Assembly: GCA_913773715.1 (NCBI GenBank) | Contig: CAJYHD010000586.1 | Location: 1-5,118, forward strand | Reading direction: 5' to 3' | Length of the DNA: 5,118 bases | From: an uncultured Sphingobium sp. | Lineage (GTDB): Bacteria > Pseudomonadota > Alphaproteobacteria > Sphingomonadales > Sphingomonadaceae | Part shown: one piece after another, positions 1 to 5,118 of the stretch | Layout: each line of letters starts with the position of its first letter | Position numbering within the stretch: the first letter of the stretch is position 1 | The notes under the pieces: model-generated | What the model was told of the DNA's origin: nothing | The model's database searches: none | What the model saw: the letters and a program-made list of their open reading frames with translations, nothing else | Translations under genes and position numbers: made by a program

Positions 1-398
1 CGAAGACTATGCCGGAGGGACCGTGGCACTTCCCCGAGGATCAGGTGTCGGACGCCACCGACCGCATGCTCGCCGCCGAAATCACGCGCGAACAGCTTTA
101 TCACCAGCTTCACGCCGAACTGCCCTACGCCGCTGCGGTCGATACCGAGCAGTATAAGGAGCGGGATGACGGATCGGTCGAAATCCACCAGCAAATCCTC
201 GTCGCCCGCCCGACGCAGCGCGCCATCGTGTTGGGCAAAGGCGGCCAGCGCCTAAAGGAAATCGGGTCGAAGGCGCGTGCGGAACTTGCCGCTCTGCTTG
301 GCGTCAAGGTCCACCTCTACCTCCACGTCAAGGTGAAGGAAGATTGGGAGGACGACCGCTTCATCTACCGCGACATCGGTCTCGATTGGGTCGATTGA
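1..398 (+). CDS. era: GTPase Era, C-terminal part (5' end outside the window)
   Basis: Era is a GTPase that binds the 3' end of 16S rRNA and helps 30S subunit maturation; it works in the cytoplasm and at the inner face of the membrane. Only about the last 131 residues of a protein usually near 300 are visible, so the GTP-binding motifs lie upstream. The fragment carries the family-typical HFPEDQVSD segment (about codons 7-15 from the ATG at 9), which ends the G domain and linker. A full KH domain follows: an ILVARPTQRAIVLGKGG strand-helix with the GKGG loop at nt 234-245, then KEIGSKAR and VHLYLHVKVKEDW. The last residues, IGLDWVD, match the normal Era C-terminus, and the gene stops with TGA at 396-398. 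The ATG at 9 is internal, because the frame is open to the left edge and reads on as Era. The next gene starts 42 bases downstream on the same strand and could be co-transcribed. Identity is secure from the conserved KH and linker motifs; nothing looks degenerate. Confidence 0.95.
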   Translation, partial: KTMPEGPWHFPEDQVSDATDRMLAAEITREQLYHQLHAELPYAAAVDTEQYKERDDGSVEIHQQILVARPTQRAIVLGKGGQRLKEIGSKARAELAALLGVKVHLYLHVKVKEDWEDDRFIYRDIGLDWVD

Positions 399-417
399 TC
401 CTGTAACGAAACAATCG

Positions 418-444
418 GCATGGCGCGTCGTTGATGCGCCATGC
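418..444 (+). promoter_or_regulatory. Start-codon hairpin upstream of the ABC1-kinase gene
   Basis: A perfect 9-bp inverted repeat, GCATGGCGC (418-426) and GCGCCATGC (436-444), is separated by a 9-base loop, GTCGTTGAT. The right arm contains the ATG start codon (441-443) of the downstream gene, so in mRNA the start would be base-paired. No purine-rich Shine-Dalgarno sequence is seen in 425-440. The left arm also has an ATG (420-422) opening a four-codon ORF, M-A-R-R, that ends at TGA (432-434) in the same frame as the kinase gene. There is no T-run after the right arm, so this is not a normal intrinsic terminator for era. The inverted repeat is directly seen; a role in translation control is inference. 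Confidence 0.4.
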
Positions 445-1943
445 TCAAGACCATCGTCGTTGCCGCCCGCGATCGGGAGCGGCTGGCCGAAATCACCTCC
501 GTCGCCACCCGCTACGGGCTGGACCTGCTGCTTGGCCGGATGGGTCTGGCGAAGGGAGACGACGGCGCGCCGCCGCCCGACCTACCCCGCCGCACGCGGC
601 AAGCGTTGGAAGCGCTCGGCCCGACCTATGTGAAGCTCGGCCAGATTCTCGCGACCCGCGCTGATCTACTTCCGCCGGAGTGGATTGCCGAGTTTGAGAA
701 TCTGCACAGCGCCGCGCCGACGCTGCCTTGCGATATGCTTCGTCCGGCTTTGGAAGGCGCGCTGGGCGAACCCGTCGATACCGCCTTCGCCCGCTTGGAC
801 CCGCAACCGCTCGCCGCGGCTTCCATGGCGCAGGTCCACCGCGCGACGCTGCATGAGGGTCGAGAGGTGGTGGTCAAGATCCGCCGCCCCGGCATTCGAA
901 AGGCGATGGAGGCGGACCTACGCCTCATCACCCATCTCGCCGGGATCGTGGAAGCCAGCAGCAAGGAAGCGCGCCGATTTCAGCCGCGCGCGCTGGTCCA
1001 GCAACTACTCGACTCCGTGCTGGAAGAACTGGATTTCACGCACGAGGGTCGTAACGCCGATCGTTTACGTGCCGACCTTGTCGATCAGCCGCGCGTCATC
1101 GTGCCCGAAATTCACTGGCCGCTCAGCAGCGAGACCGTGCTGGTCATGGATTATATCGACGGCATCGCGCCCCGCGATGGCGACACGCTGCGCGCCGCCG
1201 GGATCGACCCGGACGCAATCGCCGACCTGGGCGCCGACCTCGTCCTCGACATGGTGCTGGTGAACGGCAGATTTCATGGTGATCCGCATCCCGGCAATCT
1301 GCTCTGCCTCCCCGGCAACCGTCTCGCGCTGCTCGACCTTGGCCTTATCGGCCATGTCAGCGCGCGGCGGCAGCAGGAATTCCTGACATTCATCCTTTCG
1401 CTGCGATCGGGCGATGCGCAGACGCTCACCGACACGCTGCTGGGCTGGCATCAGGGGGAGCGCCCATCGCGCGATCGCGTGCTGGGCGCGTCGGAGCAAC
1501 TCATCGCCCGCCACGGCTCCGGTCCGCTCGTGCTGGGGCGCATGGTCGCCGACTTCTTCCCGCTGATCCGCAAGGAAAGGCTGGTCCTGCCGCCCGATCT
1601 CGCGCTCATCTTCAAGGCGTTGATCACGATGGACGGCGTGCTGTCCGCGATCCAGCCCGGCTTCGATCTCAGCCAGGCCTTGCAGCGATCGCGCGGCAAG
1701 CTGATCACGCATCGCCTCTCGGCAAGCCAGTCGCCGGAGAAGATGGTGGCGCTGATGCTCGAACTTTCGCGCATCGCCGACGATGCCCCGCGCCTGCTGC
1801 GCGCACTGACGAAGAGGCTGGAGAATGAGGAAGGCCCGCCGCCGGGACTGACCGATAGCGCTCTGCTCACCGCCGCCAAATGGCTGGCGGCGGCGATCCT
1901 GCTGAGCGGGATCGCAGTTTCGGCAGGTCTGATCCTGAACTAG
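441..1943 (+). CDS. ABC1/AarF/UbiB-family atypical kinase (UbiB-like)
   Basis: This is a 500-residue protein of the ABC1/ADCK/UbiB family, atypical protein-kinase-like ATPases tied to ubiquinone biosynthesis and lipid handling at the inner membrane. Family marks in order are: KxGQ motif PTYVKLGQ (61-68, K65 and Q68); Ala-rich loop AAASMAQVH (125-133), which replaces the usual glycine-rich loop; ATP-binding lysine in VVVK (K146); EELDFTHEGRN (195-205); hinge VLVMDYIDG (233-241); catalytic loop HGDPHPGN (279-286, D281 and N286); and metal-binding DLG (299-301). All key residues are present, so it should be active. The C-terminus (about 480-499) is one hydrophobic segment ending in ILN; E. coli UbiB is longer (546) and has two such helices. 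The start is forced: TGA lies in frame at 432-434 and ATG 441 is the first start after it, while the conserved RERLAEITSVATRYGLD segment follows at once. It lies next to era rather than ubiE, so it may be a paralogue of the true UbiB. The family is certain; the exact substrate is not. Confidence 0.93.
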   Translation: MLKTIVVAARDRERLAEITSVATRYGLDLLLGRMGLAKGDDGAPPPDLPRRTRQALEALGPTYVKLGQILATRADLLPPEWIAEFENLHSAAPTLPCDMLRPALEGALGEPVDTAFARLDPQPLAAASMAQVHRATLHEGREVVVKIRRPGIRKAMEADLRLITHLAGIVEASSKEARRFQPRALVQQLLDSVLEELDFTHEGRNADRLRADLVDQPRVIVPEIHWPLSSETVLVMDYIDGIAPRDGDTLRAAGIDPDAIADLGADLVLDMVLVNGRFHGDPHPGNLLCLPGNRLALLDLGLIGHVSARRQQEFLTFILSLRSGDAQTLTDTLLGWHQGERPSRDRVLGASEQLIARHGSGPLVLGRMVADFFPLIRKERLVLPPDLALIFKALITMDGVLSAIQPGFDLSQALQRSRGKLITHRLSASQSPEKMVALMLELSRIADDAPRLLRALTKRLENEEGPPPGLTDSALLTAAKWLAAAILLSGIAVSAGLILN

Positions 1944-1951
1944 ATACCCCC

Positions 1952-2005
1952 GTTCTCCCTGAGCTTGTCGAAGGTCTTTCCTTCTCCCAAAGGCTCAGCC
2001 CGAAC
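1952..2005. terminator. Nested imperfect hairpin between convergent genes, probable bidirectional terminator
   Basis: The 70-base gap between the two convergent genes folds on itself almost end to end. Paired blocks from the outside in are GTTC (1952-1955) with GAAC (2002-2005), CTGAGC (1959-1964) with GCTCAG (1993-1998), TTG (1965-1967) with CAA (1988-1990), and GAAGG (1970-1974) with CCTTC (1980-1984). The apical loop is TCTTT, and small internal loops lie between blocks. It starts 8 bases after the kinase stop codon and ends 8 bases before the topA stop codon. Neither side has a strong T-run, so it is not a textbook intrinsic terminator. The position and symmetry fit a two-way transcription end or 3'-end-protecting structure. 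The pairing is seen; the function is inferred. Confidence 0.45.
1959..1974 (+). repeat. Small dispersed intergenic repeat core
   Basis: The core CTGAGCTTGTCGAAGG forms the left half of the convergent hairpin. From memory, near-identical strings, often within longer palindromes, occur many times in intergenic regions of sphingomonads and other GC-rich bacteria. Only one good copy is present here; the right half (CCTTC through GCTCAG) looks like a diverged inverted copy. Repeat status rests on recalled knowledge, not on anything countable within this window. Confidence 0.45.
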
Positions 2006-2013
2006 GCGATGAT

Positions 2014-4599
2014 TTATTCCGCCGCGGCAGCCTTCTTCTTAGCAGGCGCCTTCTTCGCAGCAGGCTTCTTGGCCGCGCCGTCCTTATCGGTCGCCGTCTT
2101 CTTTGCCGCCGCCTTCTTGGGCGCAGCCTTCTTCTTGCCCTTTTTGGCAGGTGCGGACGCCGCCTTGGTGTCGATTAACTGTGCCGCTTCCTCCAACGTC
2201 AGAGCTTCGGGCTTCACCGTCTTGGGCAAGGTCGCATTGGTCGTACCGTCGGTGACATAGGGACCATAGCGCCCCTCCATCACCTTGATCTCCGCCTCCG
2301 TGCGCGGATGCGCGCCCAGCACCTTGAGCGGCTCACGCGCCGCGCCGCGACCGCCGCGATTGCCCGCTTCGGCGAGCTTCACCACCGCGCTGTTCATGCC
2401 GACCTCAAAAATCTCGGCCGTGTTGGCGAGCTTCCCATATTTGCCGTCGTGCAGCAGATACGGCCCGAAGCGCCCGATGTTTGCAACGATGGGTTTGCCC
2501 GTTTCGGGATGCAGCCCGACTTCGCGCGGCAGGCTCAGCAGCTTAACCGCCCACTCGAGCGTCAGTTCGCCATCGGGAAGGTCGCGGGGGGTGGAGCCGC
2601 GTTTCGCCTCCTTGCCCTCGCCCATCTCGATATAGGGGCCGAAGCGCCCCGACTTCCGGACGATGTCCTGCCCGGTCTCGGGATGCTGACCCAGCACTTC
2701 TGGCCCGCTGTCCGCGCCGTCGCTGCCGCCCGGCTGGCCGAATTTGCGGGTATATTTGCACTCGGGATAGTTGGAGCAGGCGATGAATGCACCGAACCGC
2801 CCGCCGCGCAGCGACAATTGCCCGTCGGCGCACAGCGGGCAGGCGCGCGGGTTCGACCCGTCGGCCTTGGGCGGGAACAACATCGGCTCCAGAAACTTGT
2901 CCAGCTCCGCCGTGATGTCGGACGGCTTCTGCTCCATGATCTCGGCGGTCTTGGGCTTGAAGTCGCGCCAGAAGGCTTCCAGCACCTCCTGCCACTGCGC
3001 CCGACCACCGGAAATATCGTCCAGCTCGTCCTCAAGGCCCGCGGTGAAGTCATAGGAGACATAGCGTTCGAAGAAGCGCTCCAGGAACGCCGTCACCAGC
3101 CGCCCGCTCTCCTCGGCGAAGAAGCGGTTCTTCTCGATCCGCACATAGTCGCGGTCCTTCAGCACCTGAAGCGTCGAGGCATAGGTGGATGGACGCCCGA
3201 TCCCCAGTTCCTCCAGCCGCTTGACCAACGACGCTTCGGAAAAGCGCGGTGGCGGCTGCGTGAAATGCTGGTCGGCGGTTACGCTCTTCTTGGCCGGTGC
3301 ATCGCCCGCAGCCATGCGCGGCAGCAGCTTCGAATCATCGTCGTCGCTGTCGTCGCGGCCTTCCTCGTAAAGCGCGAGGAAGCCGGGGAAAATCACGACC
3401 TGCCCCGTGGCGCGCAGAGCGTGGCTACCCGTGCCATCGACCAGATCGATCGTCGTGCGTTCCAGCCGCGCAGACGCCATCTGGCTTGCCAGCGCGCGCT
3501 TGAAGACGAGGTCGTAGAGGCGCGCATGATCGCCCGATCCTACCTTATCGCGCGAAAATTCGGTCGGACGGATCGCCTCATGCGCTTCCTGCGCATTCTT
3601 GGCCTTGGTCTGATACTGGCGCGGCTTTTCAGGCAGATAGCCGCCGTCATAGCGCTCCGCGATCGCCTTGCGCGCGGCGGAGATGGCGCTGCCGTCCATC
3701 TGCACGCCATCGGTTCGCATATAGGTGATGGCGCCGTCTTCGTAGAGTTGCTGCGCGATCCGCATCGTGTGGCTGGCCGAAAAGCCGAGCTTGCGTGCGG
3801 CTTCCTGTTGCAGCGTCGACGTGGTGAAGGGCGGCGGCGGATTGCGGGTAAGCGGCTTGGTCTCGACCTTGTCGACGGTGAAGCGCCCGGCCTCCACATC
3901 CGCCTTCGCGGCCATGGCATCGCCTTCCTTGCCGATCGTCAGACGATCGATCTTCTCGCCCCTCCAGCGGACGAGACGCGCGGTGAAGCCCTGCCCCGCC
4001 TGCTCCATCTCAGCAGCGACGGACCAATATTCTTGAGCGACGAACGTCTCGATCTCGCGCTCGCGCTCGACGACCAGCCGCAGCGCGACGGATTGCACCC
4101 GGCCCGCAGACTTCGCACCCGGCAGCTTGCGCCACAGAACGGGCGACAGGGTAAAGCCCACAAGATAATCGAGCGCCCGACGCGCGCGGTAGGCATCGAT
4201 CAAATCCTCGTCCAAAGCGCGCGGCTTGGCCATAGCGTCCAGGACGGCGGCCTTGGTGATCGCGTTGAACGTCACCCGTTCCACCGCTTGCGGCAGCGCC
4301 TTCTTCGCGCGCAGCACCTCCTGCACATGCCAACTGATCGCCTCGCCTTCGCGATCAGGGTCAGTCGCGAGGATTAGGCGCGTCGCCTTCTTCGCCTCGT
4401 CGGCGATGGCTTTCAACTGCTTGCCCTTGTCGCCGTAATTCTCCCACGACATCGCAAAGCCGTTGTCGGGATCGACCGACCCATCCTTGGGCGGCAGGTC
4501 GCGGATATGACCATAGCTTGCGAGGACGTGGAAATCGCCGCCCAGATATTTCTCGATGGTCTTCGCCTTGGCCGGCGATTCGACGATGACAAGCTGCAT
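2014..4599 (-). CDS. topA: DNA topoisomerase I (type IA), complete
   Basis: This 861-residue enzyme relaxes negatively supercoiled DNA by cutting one strand through a 5'-phosphotyrosine link. The TOPRIM domain opens with MQLVIVESPAKAKT (E7) and has ATDPDREGEA (D80, D82, E84). Conserved SAGRVQSVAL is at 165-173, the active-site tyrosine is Y293 in ITYMRTDG, QEAHEAIRPT is at 337-346, and LGIGRPSTYA is at 465-474. One C4 zinc ribbon follows (C587, C590, C608, C614), then three C-terminal topoisomerase repeats with GRFGPY or GRYGPY at 651-656, 709-714 and 776-781. E. coli TopA differs in having three zinc ribbons. A Lys/Ala tail (about 812-860) ends the protein. The start is certain: ATG is directly preceded by an in-frame TGA and the first residues are the conserved TOPRIM strand. 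The Shine-Dalgarno is weak (GGGG about 6 bases upstream). It follows dprA in the same direction, a widespread order, but the 117-base gap allows a separate promoter. No frameshift or missing catalytic residue is seen. Confidence 0.98.
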   Translation of the reverse strand: MQLVIVESPAKAKTIEKYLGGDFHVLASYGHIRDLPPKDGSVDPDNGFAMSWENYGDKGKQLKAIADEAKKATRLILATDPDREGEAISWHVQEVLRAKKALPQAVERVTFNAITKAAVLDAMAKPRALDEDLIDAYRARRALDYLVGFTLSPVLWRKLPGAKSAGRVQSVALRLVVEREREIETFVAQEYWSVAAEMEQAGQGFTARLVRWRGEKIDRLTIGKEGDAMAAKADVEAGRFTVDKVETKPLTRNPPPPFTTSTLQQEAARKLGFSASHTMRIAQQLYEDGAITYMRTDGVQMDGSAISAARKAIAERYDGGYLPEKPRQYQTKAKNAQEAHEAIRPTEFSRDKVGSGDHARLYDLVFKRALASQMASARLERTTIDLVDGTGSHALRATGQVVIFPGFLALYEEGRDDSDDDDSKLLPRMAAGDAPAKKSVTADQHFTQPPPRFSEASLVKRLEELGIGRPSTYASTLQVLKDRDYVRIEKNRFFAEESGRLVTAFLERFFERYVSYDFTAGLEDELDDISGGRAQWQEVLEAFWRDFKPKTAEIMEQKPSDITAELDKFLEPMLFPPKADGSNPRACPLCADGQLSLRGGRFGAFIACSNYPECKYTRKFGQPGGSDGADSGPEVLGQHPETGQDIVRKSGRFGPYIEMGEGKEAKRGSTPRDLPDGELTLEWAVKLLSLPREVGLHPETGKPIVANIGRFGPYLLHDGKYGKLANTAEIFEVGMNSAVVKLAEAGNRGGRGAAREPLKVLGAHPRTEAEIKVMEGRYGPYVTDGTTNATLPKTVKPEALTLEEAAQLIDTKAASAPAKKGKKKAAPKKAAAKKTATDKDGAAKKPAAKKAPAKKKAAAAE
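2017..2166 (-). repeat. Low-complexity Lys/Ala-rich tail of topoisomerase I
   Basis: The last 50 codons of topA encode an irregular series of A/K/P units such as APAKKGKKKAAPKKAA and KKPAAKKAPAKKK, with a short acidic break (TDKD) near residue 837. It resembles histone-H1-like tails. Lysine-rich C-terminal tails are known in several bacterial topoisomerase I proteins, including mycobacterial ones, where they bind DNA nonspecifically and support processive relaxation. On the plus strand the same bases appear as repeated GCCTTCTT-like units, which create a spurious open frame rich in Ala and Phe. Tails of this kind vary in length between relatives through repeat slippage. Confidence 0.85.
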
Positions 4600-4638
4600 T
4601 CAGGCCCCGATGGAAAAGTCTTTCACGTACACGCGCGA

Positions 4639-4668
4639 GTGTGGAAGGCGTTGACCGATGACGTCAAG
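4639..4668 (-). promoter_or_regulatory. Possible topA promoter
   Basis: Reading leftward, the dprA-topA gap holds CTTGAC (plus-strand 4663-4668), a good match to the alphaproteobacterial -35 element. About 17-18 bases further on, only a poor -10 candidate (CACACT, plus-strand 4638-4643) is seen. It would start transcription some 30-40 bases upstream of the topA ATG. The -35 half is convincing and the -10 half is not, so this is a tentative call. topA could also be read through from dprA. Confidence 0.3.
4651..4667. promoter_or_regulatory. Dyad TTGAC-N7-GTCAA overlapping the putative topA -35 box
   Basis: TTGAC (4651-4655) and its inverted copy GTCAA (4663-4667) are separated by 7 bases. Inside lies a perfect 8-base palindrome, TGACGTCA (4659-4666). 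A further inverted pair, ACCGA (4654-4658) and TCGGT (4672-4676), overlaps it. The dyad covers the CTTGAC that could be the -35 box of topA, which is the place expected for an operator. Short dyads arise by chance, so operator function is only a hypothesis. Confidence 0.25.
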
Positions 4669-4716
4669 CGGTCGGTGATGTAGGGACGATACAGCCGCGA
4701 CGCCAGCCCATAAGCG

Positions 4717-5118
4717 TCAGGCAAGGCTCACCCGCCCACCCGCATGCCGCTCGACCCGGCCTGCCAGTTCCAGTTCGAGCAGAACAGTCTGCACCACGGC
4801 GGGCGATGATCCCGACAGGCGGATGAGTTCATCGACCGGCACCGGCGCAGACCCAAGCAACGTCGTCACAGCCGCGCGCTCCGCCTGCGCGACATCGCTC
4901 GACACCGGTTCGCCGACGAAATCGAGGCGGCCCTGCCGCACCATGCGCGCGTCGAAACCGCCGATCGCCTCCATCACGTCCGCCGCATTCTGGACCAGGA
5001 TCGCGCCTTCGCGGATGAGCTGATTACACCCCTGTGCGCGCGGATCGATCGGTGATCCCGGCACCGCCATCACCTCGCGCCCCGCTTCGCCCGCCAGCCG
5101 TGCGGTAATAAGCGAACC
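4717..5118 (-). CDS. dprA: DNA-processing protein DprA, C-terminal part (5' end outside the window)
   Basis: DprA (also called Smf) binds incoming single-stranded DNA during natural transformation and loads RecA; the gene is also kept in many species not known to be competent. The 133 visible residues begin inside the Rossmann-like domain with [20 protein letters not shown], then [19 protein letters not shown], a highly conserved family stretch. A linker follows, then a C-terminal winged-helix domain (about fragment residues 80-133) with [31 protein letters not shown] and a short basic strand ending VSLA. The frame is open to the right edge, so GTG or ATG codons near 5068-5073 are internal and not starts. 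It ends with TGA 117 bases upstream of topA, a common pairing. No damage is visible in the part shown. Confidence 0.94.
   Translation of the reverse strand, partial: GSLITARLAGEAGREVMAVPGSPIDPRAQGCNQLIREGAILVQNAADVMEAIGGFDARMVRQGRLDFVGEPVSSDVAQAERAAVTTLLGSAPVPVDELIRLSGSSPAVVQTVLLELELAGRVERHAGGRVSLA

Noticed and set aside
431..664. An overlapping plus-strand frame (TTG at 431, ATG at 434) that starts near the kinase gene.
   Set aside because: It is a shifted reading of the kinase N-terminus, Arg/Pro-rich with no family resemblance; the frame from 441 carries the conserved motifs.
1065..1712. A 215-codon minus-strand open frame inside the kinase gene.
   Set aside because: It is antisense to a gene with all ABC1-family motifs in order; the product has no recognisable domain and there is no separate promoter or ribosome-binding site.
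1880..2260. A plus-strand open frame rich in Ala and Phe that looks membrane-like.
   Set aside because: It overlaps the kinase end and the antisense of the topA Lys/Ala tail. AAG and GCC codons read backward as CTT/TTC and GGC, so the hydrophobic look is an artefact of that repeat.
2308..4377. A 689-codon open frame on the plus strand, opposite topA.
   Set aside because: It lies fully antisense to a clearly real topA with every catalytic motif intact. Its product is Arg/Ala/Leu-rich with no recognisable domain, as expected from the mirror of GC-biased codons.
4699..4718. A small hairpin, GACGC (4699-4703) with GCGTC (4714-4718), at the dprA stop codon as a dprA terminator.
   Set aside because: The stem is only 5 bp with a 10-base loop and no T-run follows on the minus strand, so it does not stand out from chance in GC-rich DNA.
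4823..5023. A 66-codon plus-strand open frame within dprA.
   Set aside because: It is antisense to the conserved DprA reading frame and resembles no known protein.

Overview
This GC-rich, densely coded window looks like ordinary chromosome of an alphaproteobacterium, most likely a member of the Sphingomonadaceae. That placement is my inference from the protein sequences, the GC-biased codon use, and a small intergenic repeat (core CTGAGCTTGTCGAAGG) that I recall as frequent in sphingomonad genomes. No database search was possible.

Layout. Two rightward genes are followed by two leftward genes. At the left edge is the C-terminal part of the GTPase Era (1-398), with the end of its G-domain linker and the whole KH RNA-binding domain. 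After a 42-base gap comes a complete 500-codon ABC1/AarF/UbiB-family atypical kinase gene (441-1943). Its start codon lies inside the 3' arm of a perfect 9-bp inverted repeat and has no visible Shine-Dalgarno sequence. On the opposite strand is a complete topA (2014-4599), encoding an 861-residue DNA topoisomerase I with a Lys/Ala-rich, histone-H1-like C-terminal tail. It is preceded by the 3' end of dprA (4717 to the right edge). The ABC1-kinase gene and topA converge on a 70-base gap that is nearly filled by a nested imperfect hairpin (1952-2005), probably serving as a two-way transcription end.

How the genes relate. dprA followed by topA in the same direction is a common bacterial order, joining a single-strand DNA-binding RecA loader for incoming DNA with the enzyme that relaxes negative supercoils. 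The 117-base gap between them is long enough for topA to have its own promoter. It holds a CTTGAC box and a short dyad around TGACGTCA. Era (16S rRNA maturation and 30S assembly) and the ABC1 kinase (probable ubiquinone/lipid role at the membrane) have no obvious functional link and may simply be co-transcribed.

I found no mobile element, CRISPR array, RNA gene or clear new system. The most interesting signals are small: the start-codon hairpin with a four-codon in-frame upstream ORF, the convergent hairpin, and the operator-like dyad upstream of topA.
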